A stretch of DNA of 64,000 bases from Trichoplusia ni (Eukaryota; Arthropoda; Insecta; Lepidoptera; Noctuidae), in contig NC_039478.1 in assembly GCF_003590095.1 (NCBI RefSeq), positions 20,274,001 through 20,338,000 of the forward strand, in the 5' to 3' direction. Numbering within the stretch: position 1 is the first letter of the stretch; each line of letters starts with the position of its first letter. This document shows positions 37,861 through 50,537 of this stretch, piece after piece. The position numbers and the translations under genes were made by a program. The notes beneath the pieces are model-generated. The model was given only the letters and a program-made list of their open reading frames with translations, searched no databases and was not told the origin of the DNA.

Positions 37861-40069
37861 TGTGTGTATAAGATAAAACATGAATTAATGAATAAAATTG
37901 AGATAAATACATATTTGTTAATTATATAAGAAACTTTTGATTTAATTTCCTTACTAAAACTTAATTTTATTCGAAAAAAACACTCAAATGGTGTGCATAA
38001 TCACAATATATGCATGCATAATTTTGAAATTTCAAATTGCCATCCAAATGATCTACCTATCAATGAAAATCTAGAAAAAAAACGAAAAACAATAAATTAT
38101 TAGAATAAAAATGAGGACGATTAAATGGCGAAATGAAGAGAAAGCTAGGTTTTAATACATTCACATAATAACACTTTACGTTTGAATATTTAATAAGCTT
38201 TGAATAATATTTAAAAATATAATAACATACTCGTACCGTTAAACTCAAGGTCAATTTGAATAACTGGATTCTATTATTAGGATATATTTTATTGGCTTTT
38301 GACATATGTTAGTATAGTTCTAGGCGCTTGATTAACTGTATATAATAAAGCAAAAAATACCTATTACTAAATGTGACATTAACATAATCTGACGCTATTT
38401 TTTACCAAAGGTGTAAAAAGATACTTTTTCTCGTGACGAGCAAATTAAAACAAATATAAAAACAACTTTATTCCCTTGACTCGAACTGAGTACTTAACCT
38501 CTAATATACTATACATTAACCGTACCATGTTAATATACAGCAATATCGAACTAAAACATTTGAATAAAACAAAAAAGTATTTATTCGAAAAGCTCAACAG
38601 ATTCCCGCCGTGTGTATCGAGCCTCGAAGTCCCGTTGTCAAGGTCGGCGTCGCTCGCAAGTAGCTCTGAGTCACGGCACTTTCATATGATAGTTATACGG
38701 AGGATAAGTAGAGATTTATATTACGTTTTTGAGTTATCTCATGTATTGGGTCAGTCGATTTTTGTTTTATTCTGTTTCGCGTAATAAATGTCTAGGTTTT
38801 TTTCTTTTATTTTGATAATGATTGTTTGTTGTTGAGATTTGGTTTGACGGTATACAACTTTGCTGTAGTAATAAACGCAACTTATACAGTTAAGAGTAGA
38901 ATCCCATTTTTTAAATATAGATTTATACCCATCAGTAGGTTATGTAATTAAACTAAGGAAGATGTATGCAACTTAAGACCTTTCTCCAGTTTTTCAGAAC
39001 TCTATTTTTAGGTGACTAATAACAAGTCTTCCGAGATTTTTAGTCACATATCAAGGATTCTCGACATCTTCTAGACAAATGACAAATGACATTCTATACA
39101 GTTTTAGCCGTACTTAGCATTAGAAATTTTCATGTTAAATTTTATTTATCGTACCCTTTTGGAATTGGTCGGACCTATCATTCTGCTGGTAAGCGACAAA
39201 CGACCATTATTCAGATCTTGGTACACAGTGTTTTTAACATCCCTAAAGCTCTCAGTCGACATAACACCTCAAATGCCTTCTATTAAGCTTTCAAAGAATA
39301 TTGTAAGTCAGTCAAAATCCCAATAAGAAACACTTACTTTATATCGCAGTACCTATATATTAAAATAATTTTCCCATGATTATTAATCAACACAAATATT
39401 TTTAAGAGTATAGAATTTAACACAAAATAGTTTTCATCCTCTCATAAAAATTGGATATTTTTTAAGAGAAATCCTTCACTAAAATAACACCACAAGATCC
39501 TGTCTTCCGACTTGCCTATCAAAAATGTTTAGCACCAAAAAATCTTTTTTATTTCATCGAAAGAGTTACCAGCCGAAATCCAGTCAGGCCAGTTTCCCAC
39601 CATCACCTTACGCAAGCCAGAGTTCCGGTATAGCCTCTAATTATGTAGAAAGCAAGCCTATTGGACGCATTGGTACTAAAGGGCACTGACACACATTCCC
39701 ATTAACCTCAGCTATGTGTGACATTTTTATATATGTGGGTGTATTGTTGACCTCTTTAGAGATATGAAGATTTATGATTTATGAGAAATTGGTTTTGAAA
39801 ATTTTGTTGTTTAAAAATTCAGTAAAGTCAATAAAGTCATTGGTTTGCTGTTGTATGTTAGTTGCAGGTCAAAGTTTAGACAGTAAATTCAAAATGCGAC
39901 ATCATTTTTATTTCTTTAAATGAATTTTCGGTCTGGATTAAAAATTTCCAAATTCGTATCCTGATCCAGGACCCAAGGTTTTCAATTAAAACTTCTTTCT
40001 TTTGTATGGAAAGAGGCCTTTACTCAGCATAATAATACCATTTTTGTAACAATGATTAAAAACAGAACC

Positions 40070-40210
40070 TTATTTCTAAGGTTCTACCTGTCCGTCGGTG
40101 AGTCTGGCTGTCATAAGACTATATCTCATTTAGCGTGATAGCTAGGCAGTTGAAATTTTTCGTATATCATGTATCTCTGTTTCGCTTTAACTACAAATAA
40201 CAAATAAGGA
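40070..40210. mobile_element. Fragment of a dispersed lepidopteran repeat
   Basis: Contains 'CTGTCCGTCGGTGAGTCTGG', 'CTATATCTCATTTAGCGTGA' and 'GATAGCTAGGCAGTTGAAAT'. The blocks match those at 55560-55680 and, reversed, at 24780-24870. Confidence 0.5.
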
Positions 40211-40888
40211 ACGAGGTTATCCAACGGTCTGGTTTCTTAACCTATTCGTAACGATCGTTTAGTGTCACGTATAAGAGTCTCACTAGATCGATCTTTAAAA
40301 ATATCTCTTAATACTCAATACGTTTATTGCATTCCACAAAGGGAACTTAGGTGGTAGGTACAGAAGGATATCCATTAGTTTTGGAGCATTGTGGGCCCTG
40401 TCGGGCATAACATAAAATCTCTCATGGAGACTCATCTTGGCTCTTTACTCTGCCCTCTTTTATTTATTTTTTCGGATGGAAAATCATCAAATGACTCCTT
40501 TCGCTTTGGGTTAAGCGGAAAGGAGTGTCAGTCTTCTACTGACTAAAACCCAGCCATGTAACCATCGTTCTTCTACCCTACCAATATCTCCATGTAATTA
40601 TCTTATAATTATTTTCAAAAAGCTAAAGTTATTTACTTTAATTTAAAAGCTCCATTGCAATCGGTACAGCAATCGCAACTGTTCTCTGACCTTTGCCTTC
40701 TTTGACCGCTTTATACAAGTCATCTTCTACATTATTTATAATTTAAACTTTATGTTTACGTGTGATTACTTCTTTAGTACTACACTTATGTTTGAATGGT
40801 TTAACGCAACCTACAATCATATTTGAATCCCATACGAAATTGTTAGTGTAATTGATTTTGCTCTGGAACTAATCGGTTATGTGCCTGT

Positions 40889-40925
40889 ACTAGCTGGTGT
40901 CCGCGACTTCGTCTGAGCTCGTTTC
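40889..40925. mobile_element. Short fragment with the CCGCGACTTCGTC motif
   Basis: ACTAGCTGGTGTCCGCGACT followed by TCGTC matches the left end of the element at 54756-55011. Confidence 0.5.
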
Positions 40926-42275
40926 GTATTGTGAGTAGCTGATTTTAGCAGGTCGTAGAAACGAACTAATATTTTGGAAATATAACAGCCTGACCATATT
41001 GAGATTGAAATACAGTTGCACTATACAGATGGTGGACAATTAACACAATATTTTTAGCCTATTTGTTATTTTGATGTATAAGCTATATTATTGTAAACTT
41101 TCATTACAATTTATTCAGTAGTATTACCACACACACTTTCGTTTAAAATATTAGTAAAAGAATTCAAGAACAAAATCGAGTAAAATAAGACCATAGTGTT
41201 ATGCTGTCTTTGTGGTATTCAAGTGAAATTAAGACACAGTTGCGATTAAAACTAGCCTTGGAAAAATATAGTACTTGGAAAAGGCCTGTTAGAGTAATTT
41301 TTTCAAAGTAACACAGCTAAAAATCGGCTTTTTCAAAGGTTCTTCATTTAGTTACGCAAAAAACGTTTTAAAGAAAATCACTGCAACAAAATCATTATGA
41401 CGTACACACTGTCCATTGCAATTGCCATGATATCGCAAGATACGTAATACCGGATCTACCGTGTCCATGGTAACGGACAAGGCGCTAGATAACAAGCTCT
41501 TTGTAAGTTTCTGTGAAATCTGAGCAAACAGTACAAGAATGATGGCTGGTAGGTTTTTGTGTGGGTTATGATAGAAAGCGTCCTGAATACTTGGTGTGAT
41601 GTAATAAACACTCCTTGTTCCGCATCCTTAGACGTGAGTAAGTACGGAAATGAGGACGTAAGGAGTCATACTCATTTTACATGGAGGATCATGCTTAAGC
41701 ATAAACTTTAGATCCTGCTGTGGGTTTGTAATAATGTGTTATATAAAAATAATTTAGCTTAGCAGATTGAATCATCTTTATCTCTCAGTTTGCTTTTTTA
41801 TTAAACGCAATAAGAGAAGAGGCATGACTATAGAACGGACAGAATAGAGGCCTCTACCGTGGAGTAGGAAAGTAACGGCTAAACAAAAAACATACATAGA
41901 ACAAAATAAATGATAGCATTTTTAGTTTTCTGCACCTGAAGGAGAAAAACTGAATCGTATTACTAAACCACTGCCCGAAAAAGCAACAGCTAGACGGCTG
42001 AAATTTACACAGATTGTCGCTTTAACAACATATCTAAATCCTAGTATCAAATAGTTACTGCTAAAATCTTATTAAAATTTGACAAATTTTGACAATATTC
42101 GTGCATAAAAAGTTTAACTACACCGACATCTCCATAGGACCGAACTATATTCCTCTCTTGCTATAAGTGCGACTAAAACAAATACAAAAGTATTTTCATC
42201 TCAGCTTCAACAGACGTCAAATGCTTAAAAGTCACCTGTAGATGAATACTAGTAACAATACTGCACCTTAGAATA

Positions 42276-42422
42276 TCACCTCACAAAGACTGACATCAAA
42301 TATACCGCCATCATCGTCCGAGAGTAAAACCTCTGCATCTGAGGCCTCAGAACCAACGTGTTTGACTGGTTGTACTCTGGCCTCAAATTACCAACGGCAT
42401 CTCGAGACCGTTCTCGAAGCAT
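42276..42422 (-). other. Candidate 48-aa ORF
   Basis: ATG at 42422, stop at 42276; product starts 'MLRERSRDAVGNLRPEYNQ' and ends 'YLMSVFVR'. It is in a locally GC-richer stretch. The stop overlaps an AG|GTGATA donor-like site. Another frame of the same stretch also looks coding (acidic 'SEASDAEVLLSDDDGG'), so the call is weak. Confidence 0.2.
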
Positions 42423-44408
42423 TTTGTTTACCCCTCAAGTGAATAGCGCCGTGCACACATGTTTTACATTAAAATTCTACATTTATACTGCATGTGTTAA
42501 TATTTGTGGTATACTTTTAATTCATGAATACAGGTCTTTAGGTTATTAAAGATATTTTTTCTTCTGTAATGTGTTTGATGATTTTGAGGTAGAACTTTTC
42601 TTAATAAAACTATTTCTATGTCGAACATGCAGGACGTAATTAAGTGTGATAAGTATGAAGATTTTCGGTGAAAGGAATGTCGTTTATTACTATAAAAAAA
42701 TGATTTTTCATCAAACCGATTTGTTTGTATCTAACTGAGAGTTCAATATTTTTAAAACGTATTCGTGTCTTAAGGTCCCATCTACCCATAGTTAATTTTT
42801 CAAAAATAAATATTATCATAATGAAATGAAATTAATGAACTAATCATTTTTAATTAAGACAAGACAATACACACATATACAACCTTCTTTCCTACTCAAT
42901 CAAACTACAAAGCTGACTCTACAAAACCCGACCCCAAAACCAATACAAAATCACCAAGCAGATTGCAACAGAACATTACAATCAATCGTTAACCGCGACA
43001 TAACTGCATCTTACTACAGAATTCATTCACAGTGCCTAATTTGTATACGTTAACATACGCTTTCCTTGCAACGCTTGCAGGCGTCTCGATGACTCTTGGT
43101 TTTGAAGTATTCCACGTAAGCTTTCTCTCGTTACATAAGCGGCACAATTCGTACACTTGAGCTCAATTATTTAATCGTTTTATAATAATTGTGACCTAGA
43201 CATTTGTTGCTATGCGTTGCTTCTTTTTGTATTTTTCTGTCAATTTATATAATTTAATTATTATTTTTGAGAAAAGGATCGTTTGTTGTTTTTGTACGCG
43301 ACTTTACTTCGTTTGATGTTGAATTTTGCGAGAAAAAAGAAGTTACTGTTTTGTCTTGATGTGTAATTAAAATATAACCCAAGTTTTATACAAAACGGAT
43401 GGTTGGTTTAGCCACCAGAGCGTAACAAACAGATTGAGTTATTTTCGCATTTATATTAAAAAATATATTACTATGAACTATATTTACGAAGTTATTGTTT
43501 TACTTTATTTTGTTCTTCGATGGTTTTGTTAATTTCTTGATGTGTAATTATTGTCTTGTAGTTAGTTAATATTTCAAGCAATACTTATAAATTGTTAGTT
43601 TATTCCTATTGTTATGTAAAAAATATCATTAAAAGAGTTTCAAAAATAAAATAAATAAAATTTAAATCGAATGTGTTTCAAATAAATTACGATACGTCTT
43701 AGACAATAGTCTTATAACAAATCGGTCGTGTTTTTATACTAAATTATAAAAATCAATTAAAATGAATTTAAATATTAAAAACGAAAGTTTATTCAGTTTC
43801 TCAAATCAACATTTTGATCAGATTTTTTATCAGTATTTTCTAAACTTCGAGCCGTCAGCACGGTACAGATGCTCCTCAAAAATAGTCAAAAATGCGATAA
43901 AACAGCATAATATCGGTAACAAATTTAAATACGAAAAAAGTAAAAAATGATAATCTATGAGTAGCGACAGAAAGTTTCCGAACTATACGAAAAGCTTTCC
44001 GGTTTAGGAGACGACCTCGAAAACAAAGTATTAAAAAAATAGCTACATATCAAATTAGAAAGAGTTCATGAGAGAGCGAACAATGAATTTCACTTTAAAA
44101 TATATTTTATAACAAACATTATAAAATTTAACGTTACAACTTGTTTTTAGAAATTACGCCATTAATTTTCACCTCCGAGTACCAGCTTATGAAAAATCAA
44201 ACAATCACACTTTTTCTTTCGTTTCAATTTGCACAGTGCGACGTATGAGTGTTTTAGATGTCGTAAACGCAAACTTCGCTTTCTATCATCCAATATTTAT
44301 TTTTCTACTTATCCTTACGCGTAAGTTTAAACGGTCTACGGTTGATCAGTTAGCACACGACTTCAAACAGCGCGCACACACTTTACGTCATATTGTCAAA
44401 AAATCTTG

Positions 44409-44429
44409 GTGGGGAGGCGAAGGATAAAA
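44409..44429 (+). promoter_or_regulatory. Core promoter of gene 4: GTGGGG and GATAAAA
   Basis: GTGGGGAGG at 44409-44417, then ATAAAA at 44424-44429 (gap of 9 from GTGGGG). An initiator-like ATCATCA sits about 27 nt downstream, giving a 5' UTR of about 70 nt. Confidence 0.5.
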
Positions 44430-44520
44430 TCCATCAGTTTTTTGGGAAATCATCATAAGTTTGCCAACGTTGGCACTTGAAGTACAGGCATCCAGTGAAG
44501 TTGAGTTTATTAAAATAAAA

Positions 44521-46390
44521 ATGTGGAAGCAAATTGCTTTGCTAGCCATCGTGGCTTCAGTGAGTTGTAGTCCAGTGCAGGAAAATGGTGTTGCGGAAAA
44601 CCTAGTGGGTGCTGTTACTGAGTGCATAGAAACCGATACTTCGTTATGTCTGAAGGTGAATATTGTGGATACCCAAGTGTTGTGAAGTGTCAGTGACCAG
44701 AATCCGAAATGAGTTTCGTTGAACGAAGCTCATTGAATTTTCAGTAAAAGCAATTAACTTAACGAGTGGCTACTTGTTGTGGATTTGTAGTTAAAATTAT
44801 TATCTTTTGCCAGACAATATCACTTTTTGAAAATAGTGAAAAATTAATATTCATATTTCTTCCAAATAAAATAATTTAGAAGTATAATTTCATCGATAAA
44901 AATTACTTAAATTAAAATAAATCGTCTTCTGTTGCATAGAATTAAATATTAGTCAACAAATAAATTTTGGCAATACAATTGAAGATATCAAAATACCTAC
45001 TCTAAAAAAAAATCTCATAAAAAAAACAAAAACTAAACTAAAACAATTATCCACAGGAAAAAGCCCTGAAGTTCACCGAACGTCTGGCCGTCGTGAAAGA
45101 CCTGGACATCTTCGAAGGCATGTCCTTGGTGAACACCGGCTCTGCCAGGTCTGCTCGCAGCTACGAGCCCTTGGCTGAAGAGCCCCAAGCCAGGGAGTTC
45201 CAGATTAACGAGAGGATCGCTGACAACGTTGAAGACTTCCTGGAGAACCACGTACTGCAGTTGCGTCTGTCTTCACCTGACCAGGAATCAAGAGCCTTAG
45301 ATGAGGAAGGTAATCATGATGCCATTAATATACTGTAAAAACACGTTTAGACCATGATCAAACTCCTCCTACTTCAAATCGAAAATCTCGTTGATCGTAA
45401 CTTCATTACCATAATAATACTTATTAAAAATGATTTCCGTTCGTTGGTTACGAATTTTCAATACATAAAAATGAAGTTCGAAACTCGTACGTCCTCACAT
45501 TTGTTAACTCGCAAATTGCCATTAGCAATGCCATAAACAAATCCATTGTCAGAATCTAAGAAGAAACTTTACCACTAAAGTGCCAAACGAGTTTCAAACA
45601 ATACGTTGGAACCTAGGTACCGCGCGGCTTTCTCTTCCGCACATATTTACATACTCTGATGCTAGACAAAGCCCTTTACAAGTAGGTGCAAACGAAATGT
45701 TTAAACAAACGATTTCACGATTGTTATTTAATCAATTCTCCACGCGTTCTGAGTAGAATCAATAATTGATGCGAAACCTTTTGAATTTCTATTAATTTTC
45801 AAAATTTCGAATTGACTTGAACATTAGTCAGAAACAAATCCCCAAAACATTTTGAGGGGAATTAGAAATATAAATGACTTAATATTTATTACATACACAT
45901 TCATTTATTACGGAGACTTACGGCCTTCAAATATAAAGTTGCACCATTTAGGATAACATTGTCGGGGACATAACACTTAGTTGTTATATCACCCAAAATT
46001 CGGTATTTTGTAAATCATTACCGATCTCTCATTTTTATTTGTTTTCCAGCCCGTGGCAAGAAGAAGAAGAAGATCAAGAAGCTGTTGCCCCTCCTCCTCC
46101 TCTTGAAGCTCAAGATGGCCGCTCTCATCCCTCTGTTCCTCGGTATCATCGCTTTCGTCGCCGTCAAGGCGGTCTTCTTGGGCAAGATCGCTTTCGCCAT
46201 GCAAGCCGTCACCCTGATCAGAAAACTCCTCTCCAAAGGAAAGGGATCCTCCTCTTCCTCCATCTCTTACGCTGCCCCTCAGCATCATGAGGAGCACGGT
46301 GGCTACTCCTACGAGCCAGCCAGCCAGGGTTGGAGCAGACAAGCCAGTGATGCCGCCTCCTTGGCCTACGCTGGACATCTCAGCCAATGA
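44521..46390 (+). CDS. Osi9: Osiris family protein, Osi9-type paralogue 3, 242 aa
   Basis: Three exons: 44521-44655, 45057-45309, 46050-46390. The start ATG sits in a good insect context (AAAAATG). A signal peptide of about 16-17 residues is followed by C35-x7-C43 and CLK. Exon 2 reads 'EKALKFTERL', 'SYEPLAEEPQAREF' and 'DFLENHVLQLRL'. Exon 3 opens after a split Ala codon with RGKKKKK, then 'LLPLLLLLKLK' and 'ALIPLFLGIIAF'. The tail is Ser-rich, then His/Gly/Tyr-rich, ending 'ASLAYAGHLSQ'. It is most similar to gene 3 in exon 2. It lies 2.3 kb upstream of gene 5 in the same orientation, the tightest pair in the window. Confidence 0.88.
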
Positions 46391-46525
46391 ACCAAAATAG
46401 AATGAATGTGTATTTATTTGTGTGAATGTGTGCTATTTATTCATGTTTGTCGTAAGCATGCACAAGTACCTCAGTCTTAATTTATTATTTAAATAAATAT
46501 TTATGCTCAATTTTATTTTACTTGT
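46391..46525 (+). terminator. Short 3' UTR and poly(A) signal of gene 4
   Basis: AATAAA at 46492-46497, just over 100 nt after the stop, then a T/G-rich stretch. GTATTTATTTG and CTATTTATTC motifs lie in this short UTR. Confidence 0.6.
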
Positions 46526-48580
46526 ATTATTTGTGTGCAATTTCAATCATTTTTTACTATTTATTCTTATTAACCGTTCGAAGACGATGGTTTTATACTC
46601 TTAACTCAAACTCATAAAACTTGTTGGAAAAACAAGATATTATTCTGAATTTACTAAAAGTTTTACATACTTTCCATTTTTACAATCGTTTTAAAAGAAT
46701 CTCATACATTACGATCCAAAGACTTGTGGTCCTCATGACCTTTTAACTGTACTATACTAAGTAGTAGTAGTATACTAAGAAGTATTGCAAATTAATTATT
46801 TCTTGAATAAAAAAAATATAAATAAATTACTTCCTCAGTATTCATGCCTTTACTTCGCCACTACCTGATCCTCATAATATATTTTATGATAACTACAAAA
46901 AAATATCTGATCCAAAGCATGTGTCGTGAGAAGTAATAAAATAAAAAATTAATCATTTTTTTTTTAAGTTGTTTTTATTTCAATTTCTATACTCTAAGAA
47001 ATTACACCTGCTGTCATCAGCTTATCCTCCTGAGATGATGATTATAATATTATTGGTACTTAAATTTTAGGTCAATTAAAAAAAGATAAATTATGTAATT
47101 TAATAAAGATTAATTAGGTTTTCCTGGGCTGTCGTGTTTAGATCCTCACAAGTCGCTCAATCTCATAGTTTGAAAGAATATAACTATCGGTCTAAATCAT
47201 TGTATAACTCTGAAACAATTTTGTTTTTAGCTTGTGACCATTGGAGAGCAGTTCTTTCAGATGAACCGTCTGATAAATTATCGATTTAATGTATCGAAGT
47301 GTCTATCGTACAGAATAACTTTTCCTGAAAGCGGGCTGCTGGATACTATGAATGAACTTCGAGACTAATATCTACTTGAATATACCTAAACCAATATAAA
47401 AATCTGCCTGTGGCATGAAAGTCTAAAGGTAGTTAGAAAAACACAAAAAAGTGAAATCCTTCTTTATGTTTCTGTTACTTGCATGCAATATCCTAAAATA
47501 TTTCCTATTTCATGTACAGAATTTGACTCCTACTTTTAACAGTTGGATAGTATGTGTGGACAAAAAAACAACAAAAGTAATTACTAAATTATTCAGTAAT
47601 CTGAAAAAAAGAGTTTCTTGCCGGTTCTTCTCCATAGGAATGACATTTTGGATTCGTTCACCTAGATTAATTACTGTAAGGTTTTAAAAGTGTTTAAAAA
47701 ACAGAATATTTGAAACAAATACTTATGATTTTGATTTTATGCCGAATTAAATTAAATGACAATTTTAAAATCACAAATACTGTATCTTCTGGTACTTATT
47801 TGCAAGAAAAAGAGGGATAATTAAATTAAATAGGTCACACGACGTGTTACATGAACGGTCACCGGTAAATATCCAATGGGATTTAGAAAACAACCGAAGA
47901 GATTTCTGTTAAATGTGTACTACTTTAAATAAATTCACTAGACTATACATCAGACTGCTAAAACACATAACGAGTATCTTTTGTACTGTGGAAATAGTAT
48001 GTTCAATACCTTTTGCTGTCAGATTACTGCCAAATTGGGTTTATAACGGGAGGTATTAGTAGACCAATTCTAAAGAATTGAAAATATAATCCTACATCCT
48101 AAGAATTGCTTAGAATTCTAACATGCAAATTACTTGACATAAGTTTATTGTTTGAACAAATGGACTTCAATGTTCAAAATTTTCCATTTCACTTAAAGTA
48201 CTTGACAAATATTTATCTTCATCATAATTTTAAGACTAATTTATGCAAATAAACGTTCACAGAAAACAAAAACGTTCACGTAAAGACAGTCGTAAACAAA
48301 ATCACCTCACGACGGATCGAAACCACGACTAAATGCTTATCTTATGTCTCATAGAGCCATCCATTCCTACATACCTACTCCAGGAATCTGGAGAAAGTGC
48401 CCAACCGCCCAATATCTCACACACGACAACTTATAACCTTCACGTAGACAAAAAAATCGAACGTGAATTCCGAATATACATAAATATTAATAAAAAAAAG
48501 TATGCCACGCACTTTTGCATAGTATCGTCAAGTTTCCGTATGGGATATATGACATTAAAATGTAAATTTGGTAAACAGTC
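46526..48580. other. Spacer between gene 4 and gene 5
   Basis: 2 kb of AT-rich DNA. I see no gene, RNA or repeat I can support. Confidence 0.5.
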
Positions 48581-48582
48581 GA

Positions 48583-48633
48583 GTGGGGGGATTAAGATAA
48601 AAAATACTGATTCAATCGAATGATCATCACAGT
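48583..48633 (+). promoter_or_regulatory. Core promoter of gene 5: GTGGGGGG, GATAAAA and initiator
   Basis: GTGGGGGG (48583-48590), ATAAAA (48597-48602; 8 nt from the end of GTGGGG), and an initiator-like TCACAGTT at 48627-48634 about 30 nt below the TATA-like box. It is the clearest of the shared-type promoters. The 5' UTR is about 45 nt. Confidence 0.55.
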
Positions 48634-48674
48634 TCGAACGATCTTGGATTAGTCGAGTCCAACGCAGCAGCAAG

Positions 48675-50537
48675 ATGAAGACCTTTATAGTGGTTTTAAG
48701 TGTTGTGGCATACGTGTCCAGTGTCCCCGTCAGTTCTGAAGAGTCAGTGCTTCATGCCATCATTGGGAATTTGGCTAACTGTAACAGTGATTTGAGCCTG
48801 TGCCTGAAGGTAGGAAGTGCTAGTGTTGTGTTAATATTTGGACTTTAAACCTTTGGACGATTAGACAAACAGAATTTCTGTCGAAATGGACAGTTAGGAA
48901 TTCATAAAATTTTAGTCTTATATAGTGTGTTGATCCATTGACGCAAAGTACTTTAAAGGCGACAATAGTGAAATTGATAAATAAATACTTGTGGAATTCG
49001 TAAAGTTTGATGTCACAAAAGAAAGAAAATCCTTATTCAATATGAACATAAGAGAAAGGGAAGACAAGTGTCAAATCCTGCTAAATATGGTCATAAAGTG
49101 AAAGTGTTTTATAATTAGTAGGCCACATTAGACACATCAATATAATTTGCTATAGACACCAAACGATTGGTCATTATTCACTGTTATTAAAGAAAAGTTT
49201 TCTTGATTGTCATTGTAAAGGTCACGGCTTGCCAAGGGCTTTGCGCACGCAAGCATTCCTCATGACATTTAAAAATGTTTACGCTTTAGGCATCTTGTAT
49301 CTTTCATATCTTAACATCTTTAAACATTATTTTTTGCCTTAGTGATTTCTGGAACTTTAAATATTTTAGTATTTTTTTTTCTTGACAAATCCGCAAATAA
49401 TTGGGAAACATGAAAAATTTATACAATTTCTTAATAATTCTTTCAAATTACAGGAACAAGCACTCAAAGTGAGTGACAAACTCAGCGCTGCTCGCAAACT
49501 CAAGCTTTTCGATGGAATCACCCTTCTGAACAACAACCCTAAAGAAGCCAGGAGTCTGGAAGACTTATCTGAAGACCCTGCTTTGAGGAAAAAACAAGTT
49601 TCCGAGAAGCTTTGGGAAAGGAGCTCGGCTCTCCTCCAGTCCACTGAATTGGAACTCAGCTACGCTGGTGCTGATGATGAGGAACAGGAATCCAGGTCTA
49701 TCAACGATGAAGGTATTGCGCAAACTCTCAATATCAAATCTCCCTATAAATATTATTGATTCAATACTCATAGTGTCTTCAATCGTTTAATTAAAATTTG
49801 AGATTCAACATTTTTATACTCGAAAGTAGAAAACGAAAATGTTAAAAATATTATTATTGTTTATTATCCATTATCGCTTGTAAAGCGGAATCTCGTAAAT
49901 TAGAAGTCTCGGTCAGCGAACTCGGTAGTTTGGATAGTAAAGCGACTAGTGCGTTGAACCAGGAGACACAGGTTCGAGTCCTGGCTAAAATGTTTTTTTT
50001 TTGTATCAGAAGAACATTCACCTTTTACTACGGAAACTCTACATTGATGATTTTTAAGATGATTCATGATGGACATAAACATTTTTTTATTTAAAACCGA
50101 TAAAAAACAATCATCAAAAATACCTCATTTTTTATTTAAACAAGTAAGTGTAACAAATCCCTTTTTCTTCAGTTGAAGAAAGCCGTGGCAAGAAGAAGAA
50201 GCAGATCAAGAAGAAGTTGAAGATGCTCATCCCCCTTCTCCTCCTCGCTAAGGCTAAAGCCGTCGCCATCGTTGTCGCTGCCATCGTCGTGATCGCTGCT
50301 TCCCTCTTCAAGATTGCTTTGATCGCCAAAATCGCCTTCCTCATCAAGCTCTTCACTATCATCAAGAGCCTTCTGGCTAAGAAGTCTCAGGAAGAGTCCA
50401 GCTGGGAGCCTCATGGTTATGAATCCCATGAGCATCACGTGGCTGTCCCTGCCCAGCACTCCCAGGGCTGGGACGGTGGCTGGTCCCGCTCCAAGAACGA
50501 AGCCAACAGCTTGGCTTACTCCGCTTACGCTAACTAA
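48675..50537 (+). CDS. Osi9: Osiris family protein, Osi9-type paralogue 4, 252 aa
   Basis: Three exons: 48675-48809, 49454-49712, 50173-50537. Exon 1 has 45 codons like genes 3 and 4, but the cysteines are C36-x6-C43, one residue closer than in genes 1-4. Exon 2 is the most diverged of the group ('EQALKVSDKL', 'SLEDLSEDPALRKKQV') and keeps the Asp/Glu-rich end. The acceptor at 50171-50172 adds 'VEES' before RGKKKK, so the linker is three residues longer than in genes 2 and 4. The hydrophobic core is more Ala/Val rich ('KAVAIVVAAIVVIAA') and lacks the 'ALIPLFLGIIAF' block. The tail has His/Gln/Trp/Gly and ends 'ANSLAYSAYAN'. It is the longest protein of the set and perhaps the most specialised Osi9-type copy. 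Confidence 0.86.
49897..49990 (+). mobile_element. tRNA-like SINE fragment in intron 2 of gene 5
   Basis: 'AGACACAGGTTCGAGTCCTG' contains a perfect pol III B box (GGTTCGAGTCC) in a T-arm-like stem (CAGG/CCTG) and is followed by a run of T. The 5' part folds poorly as a tRNA, so it is a tRNA-derived relic and not a tRNA gene. Confidence 0.5.

Larger units (their letters stand above)
34300..44400. other. Spacer between gene 3 and gene 4
   Basis: 10.1 kb, AT-rich. It contains an antisense membrane ORF (35761-36021), a CpG-rich island (37549-37705) with a strong splice donor at 37856, repeat fragments (40070-40210, 40889-40925) and a 48-aa minus-strand ORF (42276-42422). No Osiris-like exon seen. 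Confidence 0.5.

Noticed and set aside
46039..46387. Long overlapping frames on both strands at exon 3 of gene 4
   Set aside because: Shadows of the GC-rich exon. The same applies to frames opposite exons 3 of genes 2, 3, 5 and 6.
49897..49980. tRNA gene
   Set aside because: Only the T arm and B box are convincing; acceptor and D arms do not fold.
50183..50200. Alternative acceptor AAAG at 50182 in gene 5
   Set aside because: It would put exon 3 out of frame and lacks a pyrimidine tract.
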